64,000 nt of DNA, taken from contig NC_064215.1 of the NCBI RefSeq assembly GCF_023101765.2, forward strand, positions 8,990,001 to 9,054,000, given 5' to 3'. Source of the stretch: Spodoptera frugiperda (lineage: Eukaryota > Arthropoda > Insecta > Lepidoptera > Noctuidae). The notes under the pieces are model-generated. The model had not been told where the DNA came from. It ran no database searches and saw nothing but the letters and a program-made list of their open reading frames with translations. The position numbers and the translations under genes are program-made. Every line of letters starts with the position of its first letter. The first letter of the stretch is position 1. Shown here piece by piece: positions 53,373-63,805 of the stretch.

Positions 53373-53750
53373 AACCATCACTATATCATCTTGACCTGTC
53401 ACTACTAGAAAGGAAGATACGCTATATCCATGTGAAAACGAGCACATGTCACAAAATGGCGACCCCAATTTACAACAATGTAATTATTCGAACAGCCCTC
53501 TATTGTAGATTGTAGACAATTACATTGCCCAGTGAACAGAGTTATCAAACTGCGTTCGATCGCTAACTGTGCCAGTTCCTCCAGTGCAGAGTGGTGACGT
53601 CACGGCAGCCATTATCTACCTACCGACTAGTTAGCTGTCGTTTAGCGTATCTCGGTTACATCAAGCTCTTAGGGCTGGCTCTATTGTGTTTTAGAGTGAA
53701 CCTTTGAGGAGATGCAATGATTAAGTTTTTAAACTGACATGGTCACTAAG
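53373..53750. other. No gene seen
   Basis: No recognised element. Confidence 0.35.
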
Positions 53751-53891
53751 ACTATTATTAGAACTTGAGACGGGATATTTACCATGTTTATTTATTTCGA
53801 TGAGTTTCCGATATTTCATCCGTGATCATGGCGCTTGCAACAGTGCCGAAATAAACATGGTAAATATCCCGTCTCAAGTTCTTATAATAGT
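53751..53891. mobile_element. Foldback element sharing the 45217 core
   Basis: actattattagaacttgaga, cgggatatttaccatgttta at the left pair with taaacatggtaaatatcccg and tctcaagttcttataatagt at the right. Arms are about 45 bp, with a 40-bp unrelated loop. Confidence 0.75.
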
Positions 53892-53899
53892 GAAATGAT

Positions 53900-54085
53900 T
53901 AAGTGTGGGAGAGCCATGCTTCAGCACGATTGGGCTGGCTCAACCGGAGTGATACCACAGCCTCATAGGAAACGACGTGAAACAACGCTTGCGTTGTGTG
54001 AGTGAGGTTACTGGACGCCCAATTACCTTTCCAAATGTTCCCAATCCCCGATTCCCCAACAATCTTTAAATTCGTAACCCGCACA
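53900..54085 (+). repeat. Repeat C copy, 5' two thirds
   Basis: gtgtgggagagccatgcttc, ttgggctggctcaaccggag, gtgagtgaggttactggacg, gattccccaacaatctttaa. It stops before the ccatgggcggcg block. Confidence 0.8.
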
Positions 54086-54129
54086 AACATGCAGGTCAAA
54101 CTGAAAATCAGACTTTTTTAACACACACA

Positions 54130-54412
54130 CACAACATCACGCCTGTTATCCCCGAAAGGGTAGGCAGAGGTGCACATTACGGCACGTAATGCCGCTATAT
54201 AACGTACACCCACTTTTCACCATTTGTGTTATAAGTCCCATGTAATAGGGGGTGAGCCTATTGCCATATACTGGACACAATTCAAGACTCCGTGCTACTA
54301 CCGAGAAATTTTCGAAAATCCGAAAAAAGCCCAGTATACAGAATACTTTGCCCGAATCGGGAATCGAACCCGAGACCACTTGCGACCACTCCACCAACGA
54401 GGCAGTCATTTT
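54130..54412 (-). mobile_element. SINE-A copy, full length
   Basis: acatcacgcctgttatcccc, gaaagggtaggcagaggtgc, taataggggtgagcc-like body, B box gggaatcgaacccgagacc, head gaccactccaccaacgaggc. A short deletion removes the region just before the head. Confidence 0.8.
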
Positions 54413-54784
54413 TTTTAAGTCGTTTAAAAAAATCCAATCATGTCATATACCCATCCCTGATGTTACTACCTTAGGTACAGGATGTGCAAAGTAACAACTT
54501 TTGTTTTGACCCCAGGCGGACCTCAAGCGGGTAATACAGTTTGGACCCTTTAACCAAGTTTGATGACGCGGTCCTCGTTTATCGTACAAATCTGAATAAA
54601 ACCGTTTGAAGTGCTGTCGACATTATTTTTGATGGATGATACAGACCTCCATTTTGTAAATAACTTTTTATCTCTTTTACGAGTTTTGGGTTAAGCTTAT
54701 GGTGCGAATCAATCATTATTAAACTTAGGTAATTAGCATGAAAGGTTCAACCTTGGCATAAGTAATAAGTATTCCAAACCTACC
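54413..54784. other. No gene seen
   Basis: No recognised element. Confidence 0.35.
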
Positions 54785-55015
54785 AACGATAAGTAGCAAC
54801 GTGACTTTTTCCGAGTTATATGTACTTTATAAGATTATTTAGACACCACTGACAAACGGTGAAGGAAAACATCATGAGTAACGGAGCTTGTAATTTCTAA
54901 TTATAAGTTTGAAATCGCCAACTCGCATTGAGCAAGCGTGGTGATTAATGCTTAAACCTTCTCCGTGTGAGAAGAGGCCGTTGACCAGCAATAGCCACTT
55001 ATAGGCTGATGGGTA
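54785..55015 (-). repeat. Repeat E copy, best preserved
   Basis: aacgtgactttttccgagtt, agacaccactgacaaacggt, gaaggaaaacatcatgagta, tttgaaatcgccaactcgca, ttgagcaagcgtggtgatta, ccttctccgtgtgagaagag, agccacttataggctgatgg. Confidence 0.7.
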
Positions 55016-55617
55016 TGTGATGTGGTAAGTTTAATCTGAAGATTAAGTTTAGTAAAGTACTTATGAGCTTTTTAAAAGTATTTTTTTCATTCTAAGTCAT
55101 GTAAATTATAGAACATCATATTGATAATCTAGAACCCAAATACACACACTCGAAATCGCGAGCAAACAGCTAGTTACGAATATAATTACAAATACAAATA
55201 TCGTACCTTCATATTATATAAAAAAAAAATAATTAAACTCGATATAAAAAGCTTCGATTCAAACGAGTTCTTACGTGATCGACTTTGATATTTCTCTAAA
55301 GCAATAATAAATGATATTTGCAAAAGTTATTTATAGGAATTCTAATTATTTATATTAATTGGATGTATCGATCGGTTGGCTGTAGTTGTGTAAGTGTAAT
55401 TAATAAGGCTTTGTAGTTTAAACGATACTGTTCAAGTATTTGCTTACCAATTTGTCTGGAGTGGAATGTAATCTTATCTGCGTAGGTATATAGGTAGGTA
55501 TTTATACTAAATAGTATAACAATTTCGAGTGAATATCTGTGTATTTCTATTTAAGGGTTGATTGAATTTGCATGAAGTTGTCTAAACATAAACTTGAACA
55601 CATAAATAGGTATTACT
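55016..55617. other. No gene seen
   Basis: AT-rich; no recognised element. Confidence 0.4.
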
Positions 55618-55795
55618 TATGTTTTTTTATGGTATAAGCCTGTAAACGAACTGATGGGAAGCAATTGCCGCCGCCCATGGACAACTGTAACATCATAGGC
55701 GTTAGAAGTGCGTTGCCAGCCTTTTGAGAGTTGGGAATTTGAGGGTATTGTGGAATCGGGGATTGAGAAGATTAGGCGACTGGTGAAGGTGTGAC
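55618..55795 (-). repeat. Repeat C copy, reversed
   Basis: tttttttatggtataagcct, gtaaacgaactgatgggaag, ccgccgcccatggacaactg, cgttagaagtgcgttgccag, ggaatcggggattgagaaga. Confidence 0.75.
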
Positions 55796-56505
55796 TTACA
55801 AACGCAACGCAACAATTTGTGGACAATATTGTCCTCAATAAAATTGTAGACTGAGCTAAGATTTGAAGTTTGGACAATATTTGACCAAAAAAATGAGTTT
55901 AAAAATTTAAACCAGCCATGTCAAAAACAAAGCAATGTATTGCAGTTCCTCTCAAAAATTTCAATATTTACCACAGCGCGAAAGAAAGTATATTCTAACT
56001 TTTACAGTATTTTTGTTAAGGAAACTAAGTCTTGAATGCTCCTCTCATAACAGCAAATAAGGTCTATTATTGTTTGCATACTATCAGTCGGTAAGAGCAT
56101 AATTTGTCAAATAACACGACAAAGGCTTTGAAGGCGTGCGTCGTGTTTACTTTGTGTGTCGGATTACCGACGATCCGGGAAAAGTTGGTGTGCTGTGTTC
56201 TCGGATAATCTAAATCGTTTCTACACAAAATAGAAGCTTTGGTGCGTTTATCCGGAACATTATTCAGTGTGGTTATAGGTACTGTGGATATTTTAGAGGG
56301 ATTTTAAGTATTTTAGTGAGTGGTTAGATTTTTGGTTATTTGTTAATATCGGGATTCTTTGACCTTAGTGGATTACTTTAACTGGAAAAGACCAAAAAGA
56401 CAGATTTCTGTGTCGCAATGTAGATCAAATACTTACCGGCGACCAATTAATTTCAAACCCGTTAGTAGTGACATCTGTTTTGCCCCTTTTAGCTTTGCTT
56501 TTTAT
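55796..56505. other. No gene seen
   Basis: No recognised element. Confidence 0.4.
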
Positions 56506-56670
56506 TAACGTTTTTTTTAACACTAGGATTTTGCCCTGTATCGTGGGATCCCCTGTATCGTAAACATACAAGTTCACATACGCATGACACACAGGCCGAA
56601 ACCACAATTTGTGGATCACACAAAGTAGAACACGCTACACGTTGCGCGGCAGCCGATTGCCCAGCCCACC
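56506..56670 (-). mobile_element. SINE-B copy
   Basis: Reversed: acactaggattttgccctgt, taaacatacaagttcacata, cacaatttgtggatcacaca, tacacgttgcgcggcagccg. The B-box stretch between is deleted (agtagaacacgctacacg). Confidence 0.7.
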
Positions 56671-56713
56671 AACCATACAATCAATGAAAAATGATATTAT
56701 TTTCTACTCTATC

Positions 56714-57047
56714 AAATCCCACAAAAACATTTCATGTTAAATGTTGCCAAGACGAGACCATATAGCTCGCACTGTCAAAAAGTAATCAGATCCCGTGTAG
56801 AGCCAAGTTTCTAACCCTATACTTTTGAACTGGCGAGTCGGCCGCACGGACTTTTTGCTATTCGTCATATGGGCTTGAGCTTAAAAATCTATTCAATCTT
56901 CTAAACTCTTTCCGTGCGGCCAACTCGCCAGTTCAAAAGTATAGGGTTAGAAACTTGGCTCTACACGGGATCTGATTACTTTTTGACAGTGCGAGCTATA
57001 TGGTCTCGTCTTGGCAACATTTAACATGAAATGTTTTTGTGGGATTT
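56714..57047. mobile_element. Near-perfect 137-bp-arm palindrome
   Basis: Left arm 56714-56850 and right arm 56911-57047 are inverted copies; comparing them by eye shows one mismatch (gagtcggccg against gagttggccg when aligned). The loop is 60 bp and unrelated. The left arm reads aaatcccacaaaaacatttc, then atgttgccaagacgagacca, and ends gcgagtcggccgcacgga. No open frame is notable. Foldback transposon or recent inverted duplication are the two explanations. Confidence 0.85.
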
Positions 57048-57289
57048 CATTTCTTTTTGTAGGTTGCTTATGATAGAAAGATAAAATGAGCGACAAATTT
57101 TATTCACCTACTAAACTACTAAATTTATAAGAAAATTGGAAACGTAATCCTAATACTTTTTATCAATGAAAATTAAAACACTAGTATCTAAACCTTTACC
57201 TACTAAACTACTAACAATTAAATATTAGGCAAATGGTTTTTTCTCCGCGATAGCAAACTTTTAAATCACCGAAATATTCCGAAAACTTT
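57048..57289. other. No gene seen
   Basis: AT-rich spacer. Confidence 0.35.
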
Positions 57290-57430
57290 TCATTCAACGA
57301 GACAACCGTCAACGACGTCTGCCCTCGCGCGTCTGCCCGCGTTCGGGTGCCGCGCTCGCTGACGGGCCGATTATTTTTAGCTACTGCGCGGGGACGAGGG
57401 GGCAGGCGGCGGGCGTTGGCGCATACTATA
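57290..57430. promoter_or_regulatory. Isolated CpG-rich patch
   Basis: About 140 bp of high GC and CpG (ctgccctcgcgcgtctgccc; gcgttcgggtgccgcgctcg; gcggggacgagggggcaggc). In this window, such patches otherwise mark the 5' ends of the two MADF-BESS genes or the repeat D 5' part, which this does not match. It may be a promoter or 5' UTR of an unseen gene. No coding exon is evident next to it. Confidence 0.25.
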
Positions 57431-57589
57431 CTTACGATGCTTATGTTCAAAAGTATAGGTTGATTAATAAACACTTACCGAAGTGAAGTGTAGTAATATT
57501 ATTCATATCTAAGTACTTATGGGTAGGATAATGTTTTGATTTGATGAAAAGTTTGTGTTCTATGTACTTGTGTATAATTTTCAGATCTC

Positions 57590-58110
57590 AAGCAGGAAAT
57601 AGGGAATTAAGTTTCCCTATTTCAGATTTTTACCCCTCCGCGGCCGCATTCAGACCTCTAGCGTCAAAAGTTGCGGAAGTCTCGAACAAACTTTCACCCC
57701 CTAGTTTAAGGGGTTGGGTAAAAGTTCCAAGTTTTAGGATTTTTTTGTTGTTTGGGTACTAATACTAGCTTACATACCAAATTTCAGTTTTCTAGGACTT
57801 CAGGAAGTACCCTAAGAATTTTGTTGATCATCAGTGAGTGAGTGAGTGAGTGACGAAATCGGGGTATTTTAGATATCAATAAAATCTAAAGTATAAGAGC
57901 TATGCAATTGAAACTTTAGAGGTTTATTAAGTCTACCACTGACATTATATCCTGAAAATTTTGTTTATCTGGTATAACCCAAACTCAAGTTATGAAGGTT
58001 CAAAAATACGACGAAGCGCTTCGAGAAAAGGTAGGTAGTGCCCTTGCGCTTGCGCTTCGCTTGGCTCGTCTTGGCGGGGGCACTACCGTGCCCCCAGATA
58101 ATGTAAATAG
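57590..58110 (+). mobile_element. Possible Helitron-like or LINE-type repeat
   Basis: Contains gggaattaagtttcccta, a (gtga)n run near 57834-57855 and, at its right end, a GC-rich hairpin gggggcactaccgtgccccc (58075-58095). A 3'-terminal GC hairpin is a Helitron feature, and ctaa occurs some 15 bp on. The match to Helitron structure is loose. Confidence 0.35.
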
Positions 58111-58445
58111 CTAAAAAAGCCTTTATGGAGTGGACTGCATTGTGCCCTTCTTTTGTTTTTCCATTGTTAAAGCCAAAAGTTGAATTGCGTTTTGAAGGGC
58201 CGCTTTAGTTCCTACTGGAAGTTAATTAAGTACTTCACTTCGTTGTTACCGAAACATAAATAAATAAACATTGAAATGATACTCTTGTTTGAGTTGTTTT
58301 TGAGTATAATGCTATCTCTTTCTATCTCGTCATTGTCGTCTCAAGGTTTGTTGTTGTTTTCAGTTTTATTTAATACGTTTGTAGTATATTTGCTTCTGTT
58401 TTATTTAACTCGTAACAACAATACAGTGTTGCTTGATCGATTGGC
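58111..58445. other. No gene seen
   Basis: No recognised element; a Leu/Phe-rich open frame at 58276-58473 runs into repeat D and is not supported. Confidence 0.4.
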
Positions 58446-58602
58446 TTTTTTTAAGGGGGGAATATCATCATGACTTCTCCCGCCTTGGATGAGGGGAGAG
58501 GGAGTGTCAGTCTCTTACTGACTAAAAACCGCCCCGTTCCTACTCCTGCCCTTCGAGTCGAAGTACCGGTAAACCTGCTAGGTAGTCTGCAGCTCCGGAT
58601 GA
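58446..58602 (-). repeat. Repeat D copy, reversed
   Basis: tttttttaaggggggaatat, gacttctcccgccttggatg, gggagtgtcagtctcttact, actaaaaaccgccccgttcc, gtaaacctgctaggtagtct, gcagctccggatgatc. Confidence 0.75.
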
Positions 58603-59394
58603 TCGATTGGCTGTCATTTTGCTTTGTTCTGGGTTCGATGTGAGGTTATTCTTATATTAGTTCGAACTAGGCCTTATCTATAAAAAAATAATGTCATAAA
58701 TATCAATCATAGAAGTATGTTGTTTTTCGCTACGATTGTAATTAGCAACGAACAATGACTTAATCAAAAACAAACCTTAACTGTATTACAATAGGGACTA
58801 AATAACGTATGTAAGGACACATCAACGAAAAAACACTTATTTAATTAATTACCATTCAGTTGATTGAACAGAAATCGGTTGCTAAGACTGTCCAACGATA
58901 CGATACAGGGATGAGGTCATCGAACCGCTAAATGGGACCTTAAGCCCAGCACACACTAGCGGAATCGCTTAACAACGCACCGAGCACCTCCCATCTTTGG
59001 CATGCCGTTTTCATCCGTATGCCATTGTAGTTAAGGTTTATATTTAATTGGTTTAATGTCAGCATCTTCGCCGCAACTCCGCTGGTGTGCGCTATGCCTG
59101 ACGTAGATACAAAAGGTTGCTGTGAACTTGAAGATACTCTGATTCAATTTATCAATACAATGATTGGTTTCCCATGAAATTGAGTTTGAAATAAGTATAT
59201 TGAACTGCTTCAAAGAACTTTTATTGTTAATTTGGAGGTAAAAATAGAATAAGGGTATTCTTTATGGCTGTGAAGGCTTTTTGTAAAGAAGCTATGATAT
59301 CGTTTGTGTCTGAAATCAATGACTAAATCTAGAAAGTAAACAACACTCTATTTTAACTCTTAATACTGTTTACAAGATTCTGTTTATATTTGTC
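58603..59394. other. No gene seen
   Basis: No recognised element. Confidence 0.4.
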
Positions 59395-59475
59395 TTCCCA
59401 CGTAATGCCGCTCATGATTATGAGCTCCTGACGTGACTTGAAACTAGTTGACATCATGAAACATTTAAATTAATA
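59395..59475. repeat. Repeat J scrap
   Basis: gctcatgattatgagctcct, gacgtgacttgaaactagtt, then diverges. Confidence 0.5.
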
Positions 59476-59855
59476 TATCTCTGCAAAAATAAGAATACTG
59501 TACTTTACATATCATATTACCTACCTAAATATTTCAGAACAAAGAATACATACAAAAAAAGACAATTTGTTACAATTTTCCATATATGTACATACGAGTA
59601 TGAATATTCGTCGGGTCAACACATGTAGTTGGCGGGATGGCGACGTATACCGTCATATATTATACTGTGAACTGTTACGGGACAATTCGGCGAAGTCTTT
59701 TGTCCGTCGAGGGTACTGGGGTAGACAGAGATAAAGAAGCGTAATCAAAGCGAACTCGGCCCGATCTCGAAGTGTGAGTGGGTGACACTCGCGTCGCGTG
59801 GGGCTATGGAAAATTGTGTTGAGATTTTTTTTTTGTAGTTTTCTTTCGATTTCCT
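59476..59855. other. No gene seen
   Basis: No recognised element; moderately GC-rich around 59690-59810. Confidence 0.35.
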
Positions 59856-59859
59856 AAAG

Positions 59860-60275
59860 GAAGTATTGGGGAAGGTTCGTCTACTTTTTCTGCGAAGCAG
59901 TCATGCCAATTAAGGAGGAGGCGGGGCGCGTGAGGGATAAACCCTTCACACAACCCAGCTATCGCGGGAGGCACTACGGGCGTCGGGGTTCACGCCACGA
60001 TCTCCGGCCACGTAAGTGAGACGGTGAGCACGGGTAGCTCGCCGCCCGACCAGAACCACACCCTTGCGGCGCGTTGCATTATACGCGCGGCTCGAGTCCA
60101 CCACAGATGAGGCCCAGTAAGGCTGATGCCCAACCCGGAGATGGGGACTACCGAGCGGGTTACCAGGGCTCCGGCTCGTAGAGCAATAGTAGGAACGGGA
60201 TGGTTTTTAGTCAGTAAGAGTCTGATATTCCCTTTCGCCTCACCCTAGCGGAAAAAGTCATTTGATAATTACTTT
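59860..60275 (+). repeat. Repeat D copy, longest in window
   Basis: Carries the most 5' sequence: aaggaagtattggggaaggt, ttaaggaggaggcggggcgc, cccagctatcgcgggaggca, gggcgtcggggttcacgcca, gatctccggccacgtaagtg, then the parts shared with 36050-36345 and the core atggtttttagtcagtaaga. The 5' boundary is unknown; there is no coding capacity. A LINE 3' UTR or a non-tRNA SINE would fit. Confidence 0.7.
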
Positions 60276-61334
60276 CTTTCACACATCGACTGGTTAGAAG
60301 CATCCAGCAAATTAAAGAACATATATATTTATAACAATTCAAATCTCTTTCTTTATGGCCCCAACTTTCATCCCCAGGCCGTCTCTCATTGGTTCCAGTT
60401 GAATGTCGCGCCCGTGTCAAAGCAACATACCGCTCGCTGACTTTTGTACCTTACGACATGTCAAGTAAGTATACTATACAAGTACCGAGTCTTGAGTGCA
60501 GTACAAATTTAATAGCTTAATATAGCTCTTATTTTGTAGGAAATAAAGATCAATGTTTAGTGCTGATTGTAGTTTGAATTTGGTTCCAACCGTGCAGCCA
60601 AGATTATATGCACTTGTAATGTTTCACAAGCTACTAGATACATTTTGATCAATCCCATACATTTTGACTTAGCTGTACATTACTAACGGTACTTTGCAAA
60701 TGTCTTAAAATAAAACCTAAGTATCGGTTAGAAAAGGCCCTTTAAAAAGCATGATTATGGTCATGACCACGAAAGGCGAGAAAGGCTTCATATAAACAAA
60801 CCATTTCAATTAAAAACCCCATTCAATCGAAGCTCAGTATCCCCAGAATAAAGATAACAACAAAACAATAAAATAAAATCCCCAAACACAATCATTGACA
60901 GCATCCCATATCACATCACAACACAAAGAAACTCAATCTAAAAATAAATGTACGTACACGTAACCCTTAATCTAATTTCATTACTCTCGAAAATCTCGAG
61001 CAGGTGTAATTTATCAGGTAATCCTTTCGGCTTGTAAGTAGGCAGTTACTCCCGTATCTAAATCGAGAAGGAAATTCTGGCAAAGTTGTGCAATAAATTT
61101 TGAGTTCTTGGCTGGCAGTGTGCCAGGTACCAAGTCCTTCGAGTCACACCTTGCTTGAGCCGTTACACTGATCTCGGATTAGCTTTGACAGTTCCGTATG
61201 AAAGTTAGTATTTATTGTACGGATTCGAGCTCTGAGTGATTCCGTTTAAGGTACGTGAGTTTGAGTTTGGTTTCATATTAATGGGTTTTTGAAACGGTGG
61301 TTGGTGTTTGGTTTTGTTTCTATAAAAGAGTGTT
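60276..61334. other. No gene seen
   Basis: About 1 kb without recurring element or credible reading frame. Confidence 0.45.
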
Positions 61335-62430
61335 TTTTATGGTATATTTCGGTAAAGAAGCAGACAGATGACCTTATGGTAAGCAATCGTTGCCGCCTAT
61401 AGACACCCGAAACACCAAAGACTTTACCAGTGTGTTATCGGCCTAGGTTGTCGGTTAGGAATTGAAAGGTTGTTGGGGTATAGATTAATAATAATAATAA
61501 TAAGTCCGCAAGGCAGCTTGTGGCGAGCTGTTGGGCAGTGGCGACCCCACGGACCTGACTCCCGGGAGAGGCCCTACTTTTTAACTCCGGTTAGTACTCG
61601 TGACTATCCGGAGTGGCCTCTCCTACCTCACTCTTGCCTTAATCGGCTGGTTTGAGTGGAGATTCGCAAGAGTGGAGTTGCCTTCAGCTCCACTTGGGGG
61701 AAGGACGTATCCCAGTAAGATGCTGGTAGGGGTCTTGACCGTACTTCCGGGATTGCTCTGATAGCCGTGGGATGCCTCCCCTTCCTCAAGCAGCTCAACG
61801 GATGTTGCTTCCCTTGTCGCTACATGCTAGCGGCCGTTTCCGGGGGCCCACTATTGAGTTTGCGAGTCACCCCCTGCCTGTTTATCCGTATTTTTCAATA
61901 TTGGTCAGGGGCAGGGGCCATAGTCCCCATAGTTAACCGGTTAACTATTCCACAGCCACCCACACCCATATCCCTATCATTTCCTTTTACCATATCTCAC
62001 AATAGTCCTGCATCAACCGGGGATTGTCCTTTGGTGTACTTCCATAGTGCATACAGGGATAATCGCCGGCTGATGTCCCATTACATTTAGATTAAAATTG
62101 TTCAACGGGCCTCTGCGAGTTGGCTTCGGCCCCTCGTACGCCTTCCAAAGGTCCGGGACCCTGTGGCCCCGTGATTATGTTAAGAACAGACATAATAATA
62201 ATAATAATCCTTCCATGCCGGTTTCGGCTACGGCGACCGTTTCTGGACTACTGGCGAAGATAGATAGATTGGGAAGATTGAGAAGCAAGGTAATTGGGCC
62301 TCCAGTAACCTCACTCACACAACGAAACAACGCAAGCGTTGTTCCACGTCGGTTTTCTGTGTGGCCATGGTATTACTCTGGTCAAGCCAGCCCAGCAATG
62401 CCGAAGCATAGCTCTCCTCCACTTAAAACC
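61335..62430 (-). mobile_element. Repeat C split by a 0.7-kb insertion
   Basis: Reversed repeat C is in two pieces: 61335-61478 (tatggtatatttcggtaaag, ccgcctatagacacccgaaa, gaaaggttgttggggtatag) and 62268-62430 (gattgggaagattgagaagc, gtaattgggcctccagtaac, cgaagcatagctctcctcca). The material between them is a single insertion. Confidence 0.75.
61479..62265 (+). mobile_element. GC-rich insertion flanked by (TAA)n
   Basis: Starts after a (taa)n run at 61483-61502 and has a second (taa)n run at 62189-62207. It includes gtccgcaaggcagcttgtgg, ctcccgggagaggccctact, gtgactatccggagtggcct, aaggtccgggaccctgtggc, ccggtttcggctacggcgac. Open frames of 107 and 119 codons show no domain. The layout suggests a LINE 3' UTR with a TAA-type tail. 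Family unknown to me. Confidence 0.55.
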
Positions 62431-62500
62431 ACACCTCTTTTAGTTCATCAACAGTAATCAGTCTTTTCAAGCCAGCTCGTCGATTAATGGTTCTTTTAAA
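62431..62500 (+). repeat. Repeat G scrap
   Basis: ttagttcatcaacagtaatc and agccagctcgtcgattaatg match the right end of 31615-31755. Confidence 0.45.
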
Positions 62501-62825
62501 TATTATTGTGTCACTGAAACATTAATCATCAATTATAAATGTGTATCAGTACATTATATTTCAACGTAATCGGTCCCAAATTGAGCGCGCGCTCAACAAA
62601 TCCTAATTAAACTGGTGTACAATGAAATATGACGCGAGTACCGACAAATGTTATGTTTTGAAGATAATTGTGACATACTGCTTGACTTACATATTGTTGC
62701 GCTGTTGGTGTAAAGTATGAGTGGAGCTGATATTTGCAGTGGAATCTCATATCTCTTAATATCACCGTAGAGGTAGATAGGAAAGAATGGATATACACTA
62801 ACACACGCTAGTTAGCTAGTGTGTT
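62501..62825. other. No gene seen
   Basis: No recognised element. Confidence 0.35.
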
Positions 62826-62827
62826 TA

Positions 62828-63000
62828 TTTCGGTTAATCTCTGAAATGGCTGGACCGATTTTGACGGGATTTTCTTGACTGATGTACTAAAGAGTTACTA
62901 AGGCTACTTTTATTTTAGAAAATATGTGTTTTAAGAAAAATATAATAAATCATATTCTGTCAGAAGTCATTATTCTGCGCGGACGAAGTAGTAGACAGCA
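62828..63000 (-). mobile_element. LINE-like 3' tail
   Basis: tctctgaaatggctggaccg, attttgacgggattttcttg, ctgcgcggacgaagtag: inverted counterpart of 35760-35950. Confidence 0.45.
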
Positions 63001-63469
63001 ATTATCCGTTAAATAAAATTATTTTTATTCGATGTTCGCAGTGCCAATTAAAACCTAGTATCTAAAGCTTAGCAAATACGAGTATTTTTACTGCGATTAA
63101 AATATATATGCATTTTTGAAAAGCACATGTTTCGCAACTCAAATGCAGACCTTTTGTTATTTTTCCAAGTCACCTAACTATCAAAAGAGTAAAAAGAAAA
63201 CACAAAACATTAACATATAAATAAAAGAGATTGCATTCAGTAACAAAGTTTAAGACGAGACAGTTGCAACTTGCAAGCGAAATGTTTAAATTTCTAATGT
63301 GTCACTTGTCAACTAGGTCGTTTGTAAACTTTCACAATTTAAAAGAATGCAAATGGAATGCGCTTTTTCTTTATTCTACATCTACTATACAGAAAAGAAA
63401 CTAAATCTTTTGTAGATATACATACGAGTAGGTATTGTGTAGACATTATAATTGCAAAGACAAGAATAG
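63001..63469. other. No gene seen
   Basis: AT-rich; no recognised element. Confidence 0.4.
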
Positions 63470-63713
63470 ATGATTATTTTTTATTTTAATGTGCGTCTTT
63501 TACATTATTTTAAAATATTAGACACGTATTTTTTATTTTCTTAGGGAAACAAATACTTTCGAAGATATACCGATTGGAATGAGGTATTTCACTATTTGTT
63601 CCTACTTCTAAACTTTGATCCGTTTTATCTAACCATTGTTATTTTATATGTATGTCAAAATAAAAAAAAATACGTGTCTCATATTACCGTACCTAACTGA
63701 CGGACCAGTGCTA
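63470..63713. mobile_element. MITE-F copy 3
   Basis: attttaaaatattagacacg, ggaaacaaatactttcgaag on the left and aaaaaatacgtgtctcatat, ctaactgacgg on the right; same orientation as copy 2. The central TGACGTCA word is absent here. Confidence 0.65.
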
Positions 63714-63805
63714 CTGCTACCGTAAGTAGTATAAAAAAGATTGGCTACGATACTCGTAGCTGCTACGCCGTAGCTCGACTACGACAAGTCTACGCCTCTA
63801 CGAGA
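63714..63805. repeat. CTACG/CGTAG-rich tract
   Basis: Variants of gctacgatactcgtagctgc, tacgccgtagctcgactacg and gtctacgcctctacgag, like 37020-37120. Confidence 0.5.

Noticed and set aside
61767..62457. Two frames of 107 and 119 codons in the TAA-flanked insert
   Set aside because: Pro/Ser-rich frames without a domain; the second crosses the junction into repeat C.
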